A stretch of DNA of 29,060 nt, taken from Chara braunii (lineage: Eukaryota; Streptophyta; Charophyceae; Charales; Characeae). The notes beneath the pieces were generated by a model. That model saw nothing but the letters and a program-made list of their open reading frames with translations. It was not told the origin of the DNA and did not search any database. The position numbers and the translations under genes were made by a program. This document shows positions 17,866 through 27,809 of the stretch, piece by piece (the first letter of the stretch is position 1; every line of letters begins with the position of its first letter). The stretch is from NCBI GenBank assembly GCA_003427395.1, contig BFEA01000017.1:1609287-1638346 (forward strand), given 5' to 3'.

Positions 17866-18640
17866 CACGGTGCAGTCTACACCTGCGCCCTCCTCAGTAG
17901 TCAGCTTCCCGACATCTCCGTCGCGGTTTGCCCCTCTCGCTACTGGAGTTGAGGTATCGCAGGACCCGATAGAGTGTACTCATCCCTCTGTCGCAATGCC
18001 GTTTGCGCCTTCGCAGACCACCGTGTCCCCTCCTACCTCGTTGCGACTACCGACACGTCGAGCCACTCGGTCCGCCCGTTGCAGCGAGCATCTTGCGACT
18101 CGCAAGGACGTTGTGTTCTCCCTTTTGGACTTGAGCATGCTCCAGTCTCGTCAGGAGCAACTCACCCTCCATGTCGCTGCACTGCGTCACCTTCTCACCA
18201 TTCTCTCTGACCCTGATCGCACCCTCCCGATCATTCCAGTACGACTCGGGACCCCCACGAGGGTGTACTCTGCGTTGTAGGATTCCGGTTCTTAGGGCGA
18301 CTTCACCCACGTGTGGTGAAAGAAGCCCGCTTACCCACAACAGGGTCTTCGACTCCCATCTCCGTCATCCTAGGGGATGACAAGACCCAGAGCTTCTTCG
18401 ATCAGACGGTCACCGACCTCCCTTTCTTCATCACTATCGAGCCGACTGATCGTCCCCCGGCGTCTCGTCGCCACCGCTCCTCTGCACATTTCGATGTGAT
18501 GGAGACAGGGTACAATTTCATTCTCGGTACTCCGTGGTCTCGTCAGTTCCGCAGCACCGAGGCTGATTGGGCAACCAACACTCTCGTTCTCAGAACGAAG
18601 TGTGGACAGATGTACTCTGTACCTTGCGACACCACGGCCC
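17866..18640 (+). pseudogene. linker and aspartic protease of the gypsy element, broken
   Basis: A Ser/Thr/Pro-rich linker (17870-18190) leads into a retropepsin-like domain that would release the mature Gag and Pol proteins. The catalytic triad Asp-Ser-Gly is at 18281-18289. TAG codons stand immediately before it (18278-18280) and two codons after it (18293-18295). The register then shifts by about 18311. The rest of the domain reads ...FDVMETGYNFILGTPW (about 18490-18540), where ILGTPW is the conserved second motif of Ty3/gypsy proteases. A further shift occurs near 18640. Confidence 0.75.
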
Positions 18641-19950
18641 GATCCACCTCCCCTGGAGCCTCGTGCCCACACGATCTCCGACTATCACCGTCACCTCGCC
18701 TCGGCATTTCGCCCACTTCATCCGACAGGACGACGTCACCTTCTTTACGGTGAACATTACGGATCTCTTGCACTATGATCCAACCTATCCAGACACCGAG
18801 CTCATCTCTCTGGAGCCAGATCCTCCTTCTATCTTCATGACCTCCATCTCTACTTCCCTCCCTCCGTCGTCTGTCGAGTCGACCCCACCGTCGCGCCCTG
18901 ATGTTGACGCTGAGGAACTCGCACGCTATACGGTCGACCTAAAGCCCGCAGTTCGTGACCACATTCGAGAGTACCACGACATTTTCCCATCGTCGTTCTC
19001 CTACGCCGGCATCCCACCGATGTGCGACGTCGAGCATTCCATCCAGCTTGTGCCTGACTATCGTGTTCACCACCAGACACCCTACAGACTCTCGATCCCC
19101 GAGGTCACCGAACTCACGCGTCAGTTTGAGGAGCTCCTGAGACTGGGTTTCATTAAACCCAGCAACTCCCCGTGGCGTGCACCCGTCCTTTTTGCTCGCA
19201 AAGCGGATGGAACTCTCCGTCTCTACATCGATTATTGTGGGCTCAACCACTACACGCTTAAGAAGAGCTACCCCATGCCTCGTTCCGACGAGCTGTTCGA
19301 CCGCCTAGCAGGCAACCGCTTCTTTACGAAGATTGATCTTCATTACGAAGATTGATCTTCGTAGCGATTACCATCAGATCCACGTCGCTGCAACAGACCG
19401 GCCGAAGACAGCGTTCCGATCGCGCTTCGGCCACTATGAGTTTACGGTGATGTCATTCGGCCCCACCAATGCACCCGCTACCTTCCAGAGGGCGATGAAT
19501 GACATCTTCGGGGACATCCTGGAGCAGTACGTTCTCGTTTACCTCGACGATATCTTGATCTACATTCGTACCCTTGAGGAGCATCTCAAACACCTCAGCG
19601 ACGTCCTTGACCGCTTGCATCGACATGGTTTTTACGCCATGCTGAGCAAGTGCCGCTTTGCCCAGCACAAAGTGGATTTCTTAGGACACTATATGTCTGA
19701 TCAGGGTCTCCATATGGACGACGCGAAGATCACTGCTATTGCGGAGTGGCCCGTCCCCACATCCGCCAAGCAGCTTCACAGCTTCCTAGGCCTCACTAGC
19801 TACTATAGTAATTCCATCCAGGGATACGCTAGGTATTCCTACGTCCTTATCTTCACCCTCCTCCGGAAGAACCCGCCATGGGCTTGGACACCCTTCCACG
19901 AGAACGCCCTCCGCGCCCTCAAGAAGGCGCTGACATGTGCACCGGTTTTT
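18640..19950 (+). pseudogene. pol: reverse transcriptase of the gypsy element, frameshifted
   Basis: RNA-dependent DNA polymerase that copies element RNA into cDNA. The first part (register of 18567-19355) includes the motifs PYRLS (about 19081), [34 protein letters not shown] and FFTKIDL. A direct repeat of 18 nt (19324-19341 and 19343-19360) adds 19 bp and changes the register. The second part (19361-20109) continues with DYHQIHV, KTAFRSRFGHYEFTVM, NAPATFQ and the catalytic YLDD (19540-19551), then the connection WPVPTSAKQLHSFLGLTSYY. Some normally invariant residues differ (for example Cys in the IDYxxLN motif), in keeping with decay. Confidence 0.95.
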
Positions 19951-20560
19951 CACCTACCCAATTTTGATCGCTATTTGATCCTTACCACCGATGCGTCGGA
20001 CTTTGTTGTAGGAGCAATGCTTTCTCATATTTTCCCTTCTCTCCTAATTCCTATCATCCTTGCATCTCTCGCTTCCCACCCCCTACCCCTACCACTGCTT
20101 CCCGCCTGACGCCTACTAGTCCCGCTACTGACAAGTCTTCTATTGACTATTCTCCTACCATCGCCGAGGACGGTACTGTCGAGTCTCGCTCAGGTGATTG
20201 TCCGATAGTCTTCTACTCCTGTCAGCTCCTGCCCGCCGAGATAAACTACACCGCTGATGAACGTGAGGTTCTCGCAGTAGTTTATGCTACTCGGCACTAG
20301 CGTCACTACCTGCACGGGGCACCATTCACGGTGCGCACGAACAACTCTGTTGTCCAGGCTTTTCTGACAAAGTCGAAGCTCACTCCTCGACAGGCTCGCT
20401 GGTGGCGCGACCTATCCGAGTTTAATTTCACCACTAAGCATATCAAGGGCGAGACCAATCGGGTCGCAAATGCCTTATCCCGACGCCCTGACCATAACCT
20501 GGAGCAAATCCAGCTCGCTGCCATCTCGGTCACCACCGTCTACCACTCGGTGACCGACGA
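19951..20560 (+). pseudogene. pol: RNase H of the gypsy element, with insertion and stop
   Basis: Degrades the RNA strand of the RNA-DNA hybrid. The first catalytic Asp lies in TTDASDFVVGAM (Asp codon 19990-19992). The following motif, PIVFYSCQL...AEINYTADEREVLAVVYA, should come about 15 residues later, but is separated by roughly 60 codons of Leu/Pro/Ser-rich and then Ser/Thr/Asp-rich sequence, with a register change between 20100 and 20180. TAG (20298-20300) stands where Ty3/gypsy elements have the Trp of the WRHYL motif. The C-terminal part (FNFTTKHIKGETNRVANALSR) is clear. Confidence 0.9.
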
Positions 20561-21860
20561 GTTTCGCACTCAGTACCGCCACTGCCCCGACTATCACGAC
20601 ATCCATGCGACCCTTCGGAGTGGCAAAACCGTCCCGAACTACTCTCTCGGGGACAACGGTCTTGTGTACTTGCACGGTTCACAGGGCACCAGAGAGCCCC
20701 GTATTTGTGTTCCCTCCACTGGATAGCTACGTGTCCGGGCAGTAGCAGAGTTCCATGACCAAGCAGCCGCCGGTCATATGGGCTTCCACAACACATTGGC
20801 TCGTGTGAGCCGCCTGTACATCTGGCCGAAGCGCAAGGACTTTGTGAAGAACTACGTCGCAGAGTGTCCCACCTGTCAGGAGGTGAACAGTATGAACCAC
20901 TTGCCTTATGGTTTGCTCCAGCCTCTAACTATCCCTGAGGGTCGTTGGGAGTCCATCTCGATGGACTTTCTCAGTCCTCTTCGTCCTCCGACCCCCCGCG
21001 GTCATGATGCTATTGTGGTCGTCGTCGACCACTTCATGAAGCGTACACGCTTTGTTCCGTGCCGCAATGCCATCAATGCACGTGAGGTTGCCAACATCGT
21101 GTCTAACCGAGTCGTGCCTGACCACGACTTACCTCAGAGCATCATATCTGACTGTGACTCGCGCTTTACCAGTCACTTCTGGCGACGGCTCCACTCGGTG
21201 TACGGCACCCAGCTCCGCTTCTCCTCTTCTTACCATCCCCAGACTGATAATCAGACCGAGGTCACGAACAGGACTCTCGGAGATATTCTCCGAAAGATTG
21301 TTTGTGACGACCAGCAGTGGGATCTTCATCTTGCCCACGCGGAGATAGCCTACAACCACGCCGTCTCGCCAGCCACGGGGACGTCGCCTTACTATTGCAA
21401 CCTCGGTTATCACCCTCGTGTCCCCGCGGACTTCCTTCGACCATCACAGATGCACCCCGACACGAGTTGTCCCACGCTGGATGATTGGGTTGCACACATG
21501 ACGTCGATCATGAAGACCGCGCATGAGCACATATCCGTTTCCCAGACTCGCATGGCAGCACGTGTGAGCCGATCGAGGATTCAAAGTCAGTGATGATGTG
21601 CTTATCGATGTCCGCCACTTACAGCTCGAAGCGGACACGCTTCGCAAGTTCCAGCGTCACTTTTTTGGCCCATGCTGCATTTTCCAAGCCGTCGGTTCTG
21701 ATACGGCTTTGAGCCCGGTCAGCTTCCGTGTGAAGCTGCCCGGCTACCTACGTCAGGCTCGTGTGCACGATGTCTACCACGTCTCGTTACTGCCTCCCTA
21801 CCGCAGACCGTCTGAGCGTTTCGTCGGACGACCATACGAGTGGCCTCCACCCATCATGGT
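20561..21860 (+). pseudogene. int: integrase of the gypsy element, catalytic residues intact
   Basis: Joins element cDNA to chromosomal DNA in the nucleus. TAG at 20724-20726 lies just ahead of the zinc domain. The zinc finger is H-X6-H-X29-C-X2-C (His 20754 and 20775, Cys 20865 and 20874). The catalytic Asp codons are at 20964 and 21150 and Glu is at 21258, giving exactly D-X35-E, with the usual SSYHPQTD motif before Glu. The main frame runs 20727-21593, then shifts near 21585. The C-terminal part continues in another register (21598-21860) with the GPY/F-like segment FFGPCCIFQAVGS and the HDVYHVSLL motif. Confidence 0.95.
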
Positions 21861-22210
21861 GGACGGCCAAGGAGTTCCTCGTCTCAGACATCATTGGTCG
21901 TCGAGTCACCGACGACAACCCTCCTCACGTCGAGTATCTCGTACGTTAGAAGGGTTACCCTGATGAGGAGGCTACTTGGGAGGCCCTCGAGCACTTGCAG
22001 CACGCTCGCATGTTGGTGTGTGCCTATGACCGTGCTCGTCGTGCTGGGTTGACTGCTCCTCCTCAGCCCACTGACCCTCCTCCTTCTCCGTCGGCTGAGG
22101 AGACCGCTGAAGTTGAGCCCGCTTCATCTGAGACAGACCTTCAGCAGCAGCCGGATGCTTCTGAGCGTCCACAGTGCACTCGTCGTCATCCTGCTCGATA
22201 CGACAATTGA
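21861..22210 (+). pseudogene. C-terminal chromodomain and tail of the gypsy integrase
   Basis: EYLVR, then KGYPDEEATWEALEHL, is a typical chromodomain, the module with which chromoviruses direct integration to particular chromatin marks. A TAG (21947-21949) replaces the Trp that is nearly invariant in this motif. A register change near 21865 separates it from the integrase frame. An acidic and Gln-rich tail follows the chromodomain and ends at TGA 22208-22210. Confidence 0.85.
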
Positions 22211-22741
22211 CTCTTACTCATCTTCCCACATCTTTGACTTCTCATTACTCCATCCACTCCAGTTTCGCTATTTAAGCTCATCGACGTTGCAGCTCTTCCT
22301 CGACGGCATTTCAGACTTCTCATCATGGACGACATCGGCAGCTTCACGGCCTTCGTCGCGATCAGCTCTGCCTACTTAGACGTCGTCACTCTATTACCAC
22401 CTTACCCTGTACAGTACCCTGGTTGTGTCGCATGATGGTCTCCCTTCGCCGGGTTCCTCTGAGTTGGTCTCTCCCTTGGTATACGCATAGGGATCGGGAC
22501 CGTAGCGTTGCCCTCGCTTCCCAACTTACGGATCCAACTCCAACTTCCCCCACCTTAGGAGTCATTTGCATGATTCTCTTACCCATCACTTTTCTACCCT
22601 CTGTCGGCCCTCGCACCCTAGTTAGGCAGCCTTGCATGCTTCATCTAGGTGCACCCGGTATACCAGGCTCCCTTATTCCCTTGCATGGTCGACCCTTCAT
22701 AGCTGCCACCCCTTTACTCGAGCATTACCCGCCCTGATGGT
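22211..22741. other. junction between gypsy 3' end and LINE 3' remnant
   Basis: C/T-rich on the plus strand. I find no polypurine tract, no copy of the 13306-13518 sequence and no clear domain on either strand. Weak endonuclease-like patterns on the minus strand may continue to about 22650. The border between the two elements lies somewhere here. Confidence 0.4.
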
Positions 22742-23340
22742 CTATCTGTTAGGGTCATTGGTTATGTTCGCTCCCAATTCCCTACCCTCATTGAGCCTGA
22801 TGACATGTGTCTCCCTGTCATTATGGGTGGATGCCCTTAGGAGTTTATCGACCCCTAGGCTGCATTCACCACCCTCAGAGACCATCCCCTGCCATAATAA
22901 TCGGGATGCCAACTGGAAGGAAGCCTTTAATATGCTCAAAGAATTGTTGTTTTTTTATTACTTCATTTGGGCCATATACACACAATATTGTTACTATCTC
23001 TAGTTCCAACATTGCTAATATATTATATATAGACCCATTTTTCTTCTTCCTTGTCTTCAGCCCAATGTACTGGCTCTATCCTTGAACCAGGAGGTATCCA
23101 AATGGCCACCCCTGAGCTACCTGGTCTCAGGGCATGAGCTTTGAAGGCCCTATGGGGCCAGATTTGTTTACGGGTATGGTTATGATCTGGGTTATCCATA
23201 AGATGAGTTTCCTGGATGCATATTGCATCAGGCCAATCCCTGTCATCTACCCCTTTTAATTGCTCATATATGGTCTGACGTTTTGCCTGTTTGGCTAATG
23301 CTAATCCATTTACGTTGAGTGATCGAAGATCCAAATCTGT
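22742..23340 (-). pseudogene. LINE AP-like endonuclease domain, partial
   Basis: Nicks target DNA to start target-primed reverse transcription. It opens with SLNVNGL (Asn of the metal site), then the KR..I..QL helix and CIQETHL, whose Glu is the conserved metal ligand; then GVAIWIPPG. This frame ends at TAA 23020-23022. The register then changes and VYGPNEVIKKQQFFEHI follows (22984-22935), with PIIMAGD at about 22905-22885, matching the VNVYGPN and AGDFN motifs; the Asn of the latter is lost. A third register (22895-22742) reads DKLLRASTHNDRETHVIRL, compatible with the next part of the domain. It is non-functional: at least two frameshifts. Confidence 0.85.
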
Positions 23341-23450
23341 CTCTCTTCTTAGCTGTTTTCATTTCTTATCTTTATTGTAAAAGGCATTTAATATATTAAC
23401 ACCTTCCATCACTTCAAGTTGCTATCCATTTTCACTTGTATGGAGCTTTT

Positions 23451-24158
23451 CTACAAGTTCATCCATTGGGCTGAATCCAAGGTATCCCGTTCTCCTAACA
23501 TTTCGTTGAGAAGTATTCTAGATAGCACGACTGTAACATCCGCCTTTGACCAAAAACTACTCTCCTTGATCTTCAACAACTGAAGTTCCGCAATAGTACC
23601 TTGGGACAGCCAGCACAAATTGGCAGTACGGGACTGATCAAATTTGAGATATACATCCCTCAGTGCCATACTTTGAGCTTTTGTATTCATAATCAGCACT
23701 GAAGTACCCCCTGGCGGAAAGTGTTCCAGGAAAAATTCAGCAATTTTTGTCTTAAACCTGGCCATCTCTGACAGCCTTCCCCCCAAAATACCGGCTACTG
23801 TTCCTGGCATGGTTATTTCTCCATGCACTACCCCTTTCGATTCTGACAGACCTATCTCCCACTCCCCCTCCTTTCTTCTTACGGGGAGCACCAGGATACC
23901 TGGTCTGGAAATCGCCTGTTCTGCATATCCCTTGACCTTGAGTTGCCGTATTTTTTGTCTTTTACTGATCAGTGGTCCTTCGGGGAGAGGAACTGTGGGG
24001 GGCAGAGGAGGTTTTGGATACTGATTCTGCTTTGAGTTCTCCTTTTGACTGTCCCTTTCCTTATTTAGATCCTCCTGTCCCTCTGTCGTATCATCGTCCT
24101 TTGTTATCTTTCCCTTGCCTTGTGAACTTGAGTTGTCCTCCTTGATTATGATTGACAA
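23451..24158 (-). pseudogene. LINE ORF1-like protein, C-terminal part
   Basis: 235-codon frame with a Lys/Glu/Asp/Gln-rich start, then a compact segment (GILVLPVRRKEGEWEIGL... and ...FKTKIAEFFLEHFPPGG). Being upstream of the endonuclease on the same strand, it is probably the C-terminal part of the ORF1 nucleic-acid-binding protein. No CCHC knuckle is visible. It overlaps the preceding frame by 13 bp in another register, so a 1-2 base indel near 24150 probably separates one original ORF. Confidence 0.6.
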
Positions 24159-25708
24159 TTCTGGAGAGGGGTCAGAAGGATCCTACCCACCCATTGTGCT
24201 CGTGCTGGAGTTATTCTGCTTGTGTGGTTCCCCTCTTCTTGCTGCCTTTTTTCAGACCACTGCGGAGACCCATTGTTTGCTGTCAGATCGGGGCACGGGA
24301 CTGACTGATAGGTAAGCAGTAAAACCTTGTTTTCTACACCTTTCCCTCCTTCCCCACTCCCTTCCTTTTGATGTTTTTGCTGAAGGGGAGACTGTACTGA
24401 GATCTGGTCTGAGTTTCGAGTGGCTGATACCTGAAGAATCTGTTGTGATTTATTTTCTTTTTGCTGCTCAACAGCCTGATCTGTAAAAGGGACGGGACTA
24501 GTGCCTTGCTGTGGTTTTCCTATGTGAGTTGGCAGTGGACTGAATTTCTGCCGCTGTGACATTCCTTCTCTGTCATCAGTCGACGACCTCTTATTCTGAT
24601 CCATACACAGAGCCATTTCACTCTGAGGCAGTTCAAGGATTATATGCGGGTCTGTGCTCTCGGATTCTTGAGACTGGTAATCCCACTCCATTAAAGATGA
24701 TCTTTTAGTGATCTCCCTTGACTGCTCCCCTGAATGCGAGAGCAGTATGAATTTTCTTTCCCCCGTGATCAGTGAGACCACTTCCTTCAATTTCACCCCT
24801 TCAACAGGACCTAGGTTACTACTGGGAGATTGTTGTGTCATTGCTGACCCTTCGGACAGACCTCCCAGTCGCTGCATTGAGGAAGGGAGCAATTTTGTCA
24901 CCAATTCTGAGAAAGATTTTGTTAATTTGCCTTTTGTGGCGCTGCTATTTTTTGTCACTTGCCCTGTATCGATGACTTCTGCATTGGATTCTGCATTGGT
25001 GAGTATAGTTTTCTCTTTTACCAAATGACCTTGCTCTCCCTCATTTTGTCTTAATTGATCTGTAGTAATTTGGTTGTCTCGAAGGAGTTATTGCTGGTGG
25101 GACAAAGGCTGAAATCTGGCTATCACTACTGGCAGCAGTCGATAAAGGACCTGCTGCCAGCTAACTCCCTCTGGCAGGCCATTACCCAGTACAATTCTCA
25201 GACTTTCACTAGTTTCCAAAAGGGGGACCAGATCCCGGTAAGAGGTGTCCCAGAACTCTTCAGATAGGCCTGTGTATTTTACTCTTAGACTGTCCAGAAG
25301 CCAATCCGCAATGGTTGCCAAATCCACCCTCTGGCCCACCTCTTTCTCATTCTGCTTCACTACTGCAGTGATATCCGGGGGGGGGGGTGCCCTTGGGATA
25401 TGATCCAGTCCCATGGGCTCGGGCCCAAAAGCATCCTTTAGTGCGTCAATCTCCATGGGGATCGGGCTTGTGGTTTTGACAGTCTGTGAAAGTTTTTTTC
25501 CCCCTTGAGATCTGTTCTGTTTTTCCCCCAGATCTTGCTGTTTCGAAGACGAGGAAGAAGCCTGGGCACTATGAACGTGTGCCTGAGATTTTCCTGTGTT
25601 TACAGGCCTGTACGCCATGGAGGCAGACTTACTTGACGTAGGAAGGTAAGCTGCTGCCTGTGGACCCACTTGACGGTATTGCGGCTGTTTTTTTTTTTTT
25701 TTAAGCAT
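24146..25708 (-). pseudogene. LINE ORF1-like protein, central part
   Basis: Frames 25708-25088 and 25024-24146 are in the same register and are interrupted only by a TAA at 25088-25090, which follows Gln codons and is probably itself a mutated CAA. The short stretch between them (25087-25025) is open and Gln/Asn-rich. The first half is Ser/Gln/Lys-rich, followed by a folded-looking segment (LATIADWLLDSLRVKYTGLSEEFW... to ...VIARFQPLSHQQ). The rest is hydrophilic with few hydrophobic blocks. No family is recognised beyond the positional argument. Confidence 0.6.
25687..25702 (-). repeat. A-run at the ORF1 register change
   Basis: About 16 A on the minus strand (T on the plus strand) separate the two ORF1 registers. 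The word ATGCTTAAA begins the second frame. Likely causes are an indel or a base-calling or assembly error. A slippery frameshift site is possible but unproven. Confidence 0.8.
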
Positions 25709-26198
25709 TTTCGTCTGTTCTTTTTTCTAGGTTCCCATTTGCCACACTTACCTCCTGGGGACCTTGAAGACAATTGTCTCCCTGACCTCCCTGTCTCATT
25801 TGTTCAGTCGTCAAAGAAGAACCAGCAGAGTTGGATGAGCTAACCTCAGCCATCGATCCTGATGAGTTAGCTCCCAAATTTTGAGCTGCTGCCATGCCTT
25901 TTGGCTTGGAGTTCTGTTGACTTTTGTTCAGTCTGTCTAACGGGCCATTGCTATGAGGGATCCACTCCGCTGGTGGTCGAGAAGAACGGCGAGGATCACC
26001 TCTTCCTTCCCAGGTCCAACCACATGGTTGCCCATTTTGGGTTAATTCATCAATATATACCCAGCCCTCGTAGCCTGGGAGTACCGGCAGCCATCGATTG
26101 GGTCTATGCGAATCCCTCCTCAGTTGACCGTCCCTAGTGACAATGTGTTGTGGGTGTTGTGGGCAGGCAGTCTCGGTGCTACGACTTGTCCAAGGTTT
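25701..26198 (-). pseudogene. LINE ORF1-like protein, N-terminal part, start uncertain
   Basis: The register of the ATG at 25893-25895 stays open upstream to a TAA at 26199-26201, giving 166 codons of protein-like, Pro/Arg/Trp-containing sequence (for example LPVLPGYEGWVYIDELTQNG) with no ATG before 25895. Either translation begins at the internal ATG, or the true start was lost or lies in another register. The frame ends at TAA 25701-25703, exactly where a run of A begins on the minus strand. The next frame starts in the same run in another register, so one slip in the homopolymer separates them. Confidence 0.55.
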
Positions 26199-26201
26199 TT
26201 A

Positions 26202-26559
26202 GTCCCCATGCTCCCATGTTCAGAACCACGGGCAGAGAAGTGCGGGAACGGCGACAAGCAGAGGGAATTACCATCTAGATGTGATCTCTGCAACTGAAAG
26301 ATCTTCACCATATAATATTATTTGGTCATGCTTCCACTGTGACAGTGCTCGTCACCTCCAGCAATCGCCTGTCTCGTCACAGTGGAGGAGTTTGCAAAGT
26401 ATCCAAACAGTTACTCCAGATGATGTTACTTGGTTATTGCCTACTAGATGAATTGACCAAGTATAAATCTAAGACTTGCTATGTAATAGGGTCGGATAAC
26501 TTGGATTGATTCGTGGAGATGCCTTTGAGTCACCATCCATCTTAATCCCTATTGCAAGT
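26202..26559. other. LINE 5' flank or UTR, unassigned
   Basis: No gene recognised. It holds the inverted repeat at 26333-26386. The 5' end of the LINE is not defined. Confidence 0.4.
26333..26386. repeat. inverted repeat, 11-bp arms
   Basis: TCCACTGTGAC and GTCACAGTGGA flank 32 nt. It could be a short foldback unit or a structured part of the LINE 5' UTR. Confidence 0.75.
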
Positions 26560-27651
26560 GGACAGCCAGGCACTGCAGGCAGGTGACAACACAAGGAGCA
26601 AGGCAGAGCAGGTAGCACTGTCTCAGCTTAGCAAAGGGCGGGCAGGAACATCAAGGCAGTGAGGCAGTCTGCAAGGCAACCATTAAAGCACGAGTACATC
26701 CAGATATCGGCCGAGGGCGCCTGTCAATGTTTTTTTATCCACGGTGCGTCTGCACTGTGTTTTTTGGATGGCCTCTCGTAGGCGACGAGTTTCTTTTCAG
26801 CAAGGCTGGGGCCGTGTACTAGCAGACTAAACCACTAGTACGTTTGCTGCTTCAGAAATGAGGGAAAACGCCAGCTCCAGAAGAATTTGAAGCCCGGGCC
26901 CGACGACGGTTGCCATTGATAAATCTAATCGGCGGCCGTCCTTTCGTTTTGGCCTCCTGAAAGGTCGGAGGCTCGCTATTTTCCGAAACGACAAAGCTTC
27001 TAGTGGTTTAAGCAAGCATCCAGTGCACACGCAAGAAAAGCAGATAGATCGACAGCAGGGCAAGGGAGCCAAGTGGGAGGGAGGCAGGAAATTCAATGCA
27101 ATACAAGACAAGCATGCATGGTGAGAAGTTGCGAATCATCGGCCAGGCAGTCTAACAAATACGTTAAACACGATGCGCAGTGAATTAACACGTTTGCACA
27201 CCTGGTCCACAGGAAGAACTCTGGAAATAGTAAGTTCACTTAACCATCAGGAGTCAGAGAGTACCTTTGGTGAAAGTCTGTCACCACCAGGGAACACAGA
27301 GACACAGGCATCATGAATATAGAAGCCCCACACTATTTGGCACACCTCAAAGGTGTGCGTGTGTGTGGATATTACGTAGCATCAAACTTCCGCGACGTGT
27401 CGTGGCATGTTGTGTCAAAAGTATGGTAACCCTTGAAAATGAGCCCGCAGCCTGGTATGTCCATGAAATGGCATGAAACAAGCGCACATAAAGTCATGCA
27501 CTTGCCATAAAAGCAACTAATCACAAAGCAAAAACAAAAAGCCAAACAGCAGCAAGCCAAAAGGCAGAAAGGCAAAGGCAGCAATGCACAAAAGACGGTA
27601 AAGCAAAGGGGGGAAAGCAACAAGGCATAGGACGAGCAGCGGGCAGCAAGG

Positions 27652-27785
27652 GACACAGGCTGGAGGGCATGGGGGAGGCGAGTGGGCAAACACAGCACAA
27701 GGCAGTGAGGCACAAAAGACAGCCCAACAAAAGACACAGGCTGGACGGAACGGGGGAGGTGGGTGGGCAGACAAACACCACAAGC
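27652..27785 (+). repeat. 81-bp tandem duplication, about 1.6 copies
   Basis: GACACAGGCTGGAGGGCA... at 27652 is repeated with changes as GACACAGGCTGGACGGAA... at 27733; both continue into GGGGGAGG.G.GTGGGCA.ACA and CACAAG. The repeat is diverged, so it is not an assembly copy. Confidence 0.75.
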
Positions 27786-27809
27786 CAGCAAGCCGAAAAT
27801 GAAAGAGCG

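Larger units (their letters stand above)
13306..22210 (+). mobile_element. decayed Ty3/gypsy chromovirus retrotransposon
   Basis: Domain order is gag, CCHC knuckle, protease, reverse transcriptase, RNase H, integrase, chromodomain. This order with a terminal chromodomain defines the chromovirus branch of Ty3/gypsy (Metaviridae) elements. The coding part is markedly GC-richer than its surroundings, with C-ending codons. It is broken by at least nine TAG/TAA codons and several frameshifts, and a foldback element sits in gag. A 5' LTR end and PBS can be proposed; no polypurine tract or 3' LTR was found before the LINE remains begin. It is an old, immobile copy; related functional copies elsewhere in the genome are likely. 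Confidence 0.9.
22742..26198 (-). mobile_element. decayed L1-like LINE, lacking reverse transcriptase
   Basis: On the minus strand a long ORF1-like region (26198-23451) is followed by the N-terminal two-thirds of an AP-type endonuclease (about 23340-22742). This is the order in L1-clade non-LTR retrotransposons. The reverse transcriptase that should follow is absent: the element meets the gypsy 3' region instead. LINE copies are normally 5'-truncated by incomplete reverse transcription, so loss of the 3' part points to a later deletion or rearrangement. The GC content is lower than that of the gypsy element. Confidence 0.8.

Noticed and set aside
15474-22210. Reassignment of TAG to an amino acid, or programmed TAG read-through along the element
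   Set aside because: TAG appears both where Trp and where probably Gln is expected, TAA also occurs, and there are many frameshifts, so decay explains the pattern better.
22386-23003. Overlapping frames on both strands as an independent gene
   Set aside because: The minus-strand part from 22742 up fits the continuing LINE endonuclease; the plus-strand frames are its shadow, and the remainder has no recognisable domain.
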